A stretch of 6,973 bases of DNA from Thermotogaceae bacterium. Lineage in GTDB: Bacteria; Thermotogota; Thermotogae; B21-G9; HyVt-16. Under the pieces are notes generated by a model that was given only the letters and a program-made list of their open reading frames with translations, was not told the origin of the DNA and did no database searches. The stretch is taken from positions 1-6,973 of the forward strand of contig DQYP01000033.1 in assembly GCA_011043375.1 (NCBI GenBank), read 5' to 3'. Shown in pieces: positions 4,471 to 6,973 of this stretch; within the stretch, counting starts at the first letter, position 1, and every line of letters begins with the position of its first letter. Position numbers and translations under genes: made by a program.

Positions 4471-6973
4471 GTGATAATAATTGAACCTGATATTAAAAAT
4501 TTGAGGGTTCTTCTTGAAAATCTCGGTAATTTCAGTAACCTTAGAATATCAGAAGAATTGGAGATCCAGAGAATCGAAATCAAAGATAATGAAATAGTTT
4601 TATTAGCAAACGGTGAAACTAACAACATTGAACCTATTGTGAAATGGTTGAGCAAATATTTTGGAATTAATGTGAAGTTATTGAATCATTCTGAAAATGG
4701 TGAGAAACCAATTTTTTCTGAATCACCTGCATTGGAAGCCGTGAATTCTTGGAAAAAAATATGCAGAGAAATAAACGGTTCCATTCCGTATTTCAACGGG
4801 TCTTTTGAACCAAAGATAAAGGATGAAAATACGATAGTTTTGGAAGTTCCAAATGAGTTCTTGAGGGATCGCTTTGAAATGAAAAAAAATGTGTTCTTGG
4901 AGAAAATAGAACGATTAATTTCCAAAAAGATAAATTTGATATTTGAAATTGCTAAAAGCTCATCAGATGATCAAAAAGAAATCGAGAATCATAGTTATAA
5001 GTTCGAGAAATCTGTTCCAAATTCTAAGGTTGAGAATAAAGATTCACCATTAGAATCTGAAGTTGAATCTGGAAGTCTCTCCAAACACCCATATATTCCA
5101 AATGAGCTCACATCTGGAAAACTTTTAGAAATATATGGAGAAATTTTCAAGATTGAGAAGTTCAGGGATACTTACTATGTGAGCGTTACGGACTTCAAAA
5201 ATTCCATAACTTGCACGGTTAGAGAAAAAATTTTTGAGGATCTTGGAGTTGATATTGGATCTGGAATCAAAGCAAATGGAACAGTGTTCTATGATTCTTA
5301 CCGAAAAGAACACTTGCTGAAAGTATCTAAAATTTCAAAGGTTTCCTTAAAGAAAAGGATAGATTCATCCACAGAAAAAAGGGTGGAACTCCATTTGCAT
5401 ACCAAAATGAGTACCATGGATGCTGTGGTGGATATAGATGAGTTGATAAGAACCCTAAAATCTTGGGGGCACGATGCCGTTGCTGTAACTGACCATGGGG
5501 TTGCTCAAGCATTCCCAGAGTTATATGATAAAGCGAAGTTAAATGGAATAAAACCGATATTTGGTATGGAAGGATATATGATCGACGATATTTCACCAAT
5601 AATAAATAATTTACATAAAGACGCCGATCTTGATGAGGTTGATTATGTGGTCTTTGATTTAGAAACCACAGGATTGGATCCTCATGTAAATGAGATAATA
5701 GAAATAGGAGCAGTGAAGATAAGTAGCGGAAAGAAAATAGAGGAATTTCACTCGCTTGTGAAACCAGAACATGGTGTTAGTAAAGAGAGTTCTGAAATAA
5801 CAGGTATAACCATGGAAATGTTAAAAGATAAACCTTCATTGGGTGAAGTCCTTCCAAAATTTTTGGAGTTCATAGATGACTCGGTGTTAGTAGCCCACAA
5901 TGCTAACTTTGATTATAGATTCATTAGATATTGGATCAAAAAGTTAACAGGTAAAAATTGGGAATGTTGTTATATAGATACATTAGCACTTTCAAAGACT
6001 CTACTCAATATGAAGAGTTATAGCCTCGATAAAATTGTTGAAGAACTCGGTCTTGGAGATTTTAAACATCATAGAGCACTGGATGATGCTAAAATGACAT
6101 CAAAAATATTTTTAGAGTTTGTAAAGAAGTTGAAAACGCGTGGTATAGAGAGATTATCCCAGATAGATAATATGAGAAGAAAAATGGGAGTTAGGAAGAG
6201 CTCAAGATATCATGTAACTATTCTTGTGAAGAATAAGTGTGGCCTAAAAAATTTATACGAATTAGTATCAAAATCACATTTGGATTACTTTTATTCCGTC
6301 CCAAGAATCCCCAAGAGTCTTTTATCAAACAAGAAAGAAGGGTTACTGCTTGGTACTGCATGTATCAGTGGAGAACTCGCCCATCATTATCTTGAAGGAG
6401 CTTCCGTCAAGGAACTCGAAGATATAATAACCCTCTACGATTTTATAGAAATAATGCCCTTGGATGTGGTGGAAGAGAATGATAGAGTTGATCGTGAAAG
6501 ATTAAAACAAATGTACATAGATTTCTATAAATTTGCCAAACGCTTGAATATACCAGTGATAATGACAGGAGATGTACATTTTCTGAATCCAGAGGATGCC
6601 AAGATCAGGGAAATCCTGATGATCGCTCAAGGAAGGAAAAATTATCAACAACCCGCACTATATTTGAGAACTACTGAGGAAATGATGCAGGCTGCGATGG
6701 AAATATTTGAGGATGAAAAAATAGCACGCGAGGTTGTGATCGAGAATCCACGAAAACTTGTAAAACAAATAGAAAATATAGAACTCCTCGAAAAAAAACT
6801 GCATCCACCGGTAATTGAAGGAGCGGATGAAATAGTAAAAGAAAAAGCACTGAATAAAGCAAAAAAGTTGTATGGTGATCCTTTGCCTGAGATAGTTTCA
6901 AAACGCTTGAACAAAGAATTAGATGAAATAATCGGCAATGGTTATGCCGTTTTATATTTGATAGCTCAGAAAC
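4471..6973 (+). CDS. polC: DNA polymerase III alpha subunit, PolC type (partial, 3' end beyond window)
   Basis: PolC is a replicative DNA polymerase with a built-in 3'-5' proofreading exonuclease. The frame is open without a stop for 834 codons and leaves the window. Domains in order: N-terminal domains (1-165); a Ser/Glu/Lys-rich, probably disordered linker (165-210) with a small ESEV/ESGS duplication; an OB fold (about 213-290); PHP part 1 (about 300-388) with HLH at 308-310 and TDHG at 340-343; an inserted DEDDh exonuclease (about 391-556); PHP part 2 (about 571-720) with GDVHF at 700-704; then the entry to the polymerase core, KLYGDPLPEI at 798-807. Exonuclease residues are Asp396 and Glu398 (FDLETTG), Asp481 (AHNANFD), and His534 and Asp539 (HHRALDD). 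An exonuclease split into PHP is diagnostic of PolC rather than DnaE. The catalytic polymerase aspartates lie beyond the window; about 500-600 residues should be missing. It begins at GTG with no gap after ruvC. Confidence 0.97.
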   Translation, partial: MIIIEPDIKNLRVLLENLGNFSNLRISEELEIQRIEIKDNEIVLLANGETNNIEPIVKWLSKYFGINVKLLNHSENGEKPIFSESPALEAVNSWKKICREINGSIPYFNGSFEPKIKDENTIVLEVPNEFLRDRFEMKKNVFLEKIERLISKKINLIFEIAKSSSDDQKEIENHSYKFEKSVPNSKVENKDSPLESEVESGSLSKHPYIPNELTSGKLLEIYGEIFKIEKFRDTYYVSVTDFKNSITCTVREKIFEDLGVDIGSGIKANGTVFYDSYRKEHLLKVSKISKVSLKKRIDSSTEKRVELHLHTKMSTMDAVVDIDELIRTLKSWGHDAVAVTDHGVAQAFPELYDKAKLNGIKPIFGMEGYMIDDISPIINNLHKDADLDEVDYVVFDLETTGLDPHVNEIIEIGAVKISSGKKIEEFHSLVKPEHGVSKESSEITGITMEMLKDKPSLGEVLPKFLEFIDDSVLVAHNANFDYRFIRYWIKKLTGKNWECCYIDTLALSKTLLNMKSYSLDKIVEELGLGDFKHHRALDDAKMTSKIFLEFVKKLKTRGIERLSQIDNMRRKMGVRKSSRYHVTILVKNKCGLKNLYELVSKSHLDYFYSVPRIPKSLLSNKKEGLLLGTACISGELAHHYLEGASVKELEDIITLYDFIEIMPLDVVEENDRVDRERLKQMYIDFYKFAKRLNIPVIMTGDVHFLNPEDAKIREILMIAQGRKNYQQPALYLRTTEEMMQAAMEIFEDEKIAREVVIENPRKLVKQIENIELLEKKLHPPVIEGADEIVKEKALNKAKKLYGDPLPEIVSKRLNKELDEIIGNGYAVLYLIAQK

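Noticed and set aside
5053..5076. A 12-base imperfect tandem repeat (9 of 12 bases alike) in polC
   Set aside because: It codes for ESEV then ESGS in a low-complexity linker. Such short duplications are common there and suggest no separate element.
5327..5599. A 90-codon open frame on the minus strand
   Set aside because: It lies opposite the conserved PHP region of polC. It is a shadow of the coding frame.
6645..6938. Two overlapping minus-strand open frames of 97 and 76 codons
   Set aside because: Both are antisense to the conserved PolC segment containing KLYGDPLPEI, with low-complexity Ser/Phe-rich translations typical of reversed Lys/Glu-rich codons.
1..6973. Search for mobile elements, CRISPR repeats, tRNA/rRNA, toxin-antitoxin or defence genes
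   Set aside because: No terminal repeats, regularly spaced repeats, cloverleaf-like segments or unexplained coding regions were found. The window is filled by recognisable housekeeping genes.

Overview
This is an AT-rich window with all genes on the + strand. They are packed with gaps of a few bases or short overlaps, and the codon use favours AGA/AGG and ATA. A PolC-type replicative polymerase directly behind ruvC, together with a NifS/IscU-like pair and a surE-def-fmt run, suggests a thermophile-type bacterium of the Thermotogota. Firmicutes are the main alternative. This placement is inferred from gene content and style, not from a database match.

Layout: (1) positions 1-73 are a short leader of uncertain coding status ending in a strong AGGAGG. 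(2) Positions 74-3787 hold a tight five-gene run: cysteine desulfurase (nifS/iscS type), an IscU/NifU-like protein, surE nucleotidase, peptide deformylase (def) and methionyl-tRNA formyltransferase (fmt). The first junction is a 4-base gap; the others overlap by 8, 10 and 4 bases, so the genes are probably co-transcribed and translationally coupled. (3) Positions 3788-3966 are the only real intergenic gap. It holds a weak terminator-like structure at the end of fmt and a candidate promoter region with an inverted repeat before ruvC. (4) Positions 3967 to the end hold ruvC followed with no gap by polC, which runs off the window after 834 codons.

How the genes work together: nifS and the IscU-like protein form a sulfur-mobilising pair. 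Fmt formylates initiator Met-tRNA and Def removes the formyl group from new proteins, a classic pair. SurE is a nucleotide phosphatase with no obvious tie to either. RuvC (Holliday-junction resolvase) and PolC (replicative polymerase with a proofreading exonuclease) form a recombination/replication unit.

I see no mobile element, CRISPR array, tRNA, rRNA or defence system. The region is mostly ordinary housekeeping. The most notable points are an IscU-like protein lacking the first cluster-ligand cysteine and the histidine before the last one, a PolC with an apparently complete PHP metal-ligand set, and a perfect 7-bp inverted repeat overlapping a TATAAT box upstream of ruvC.
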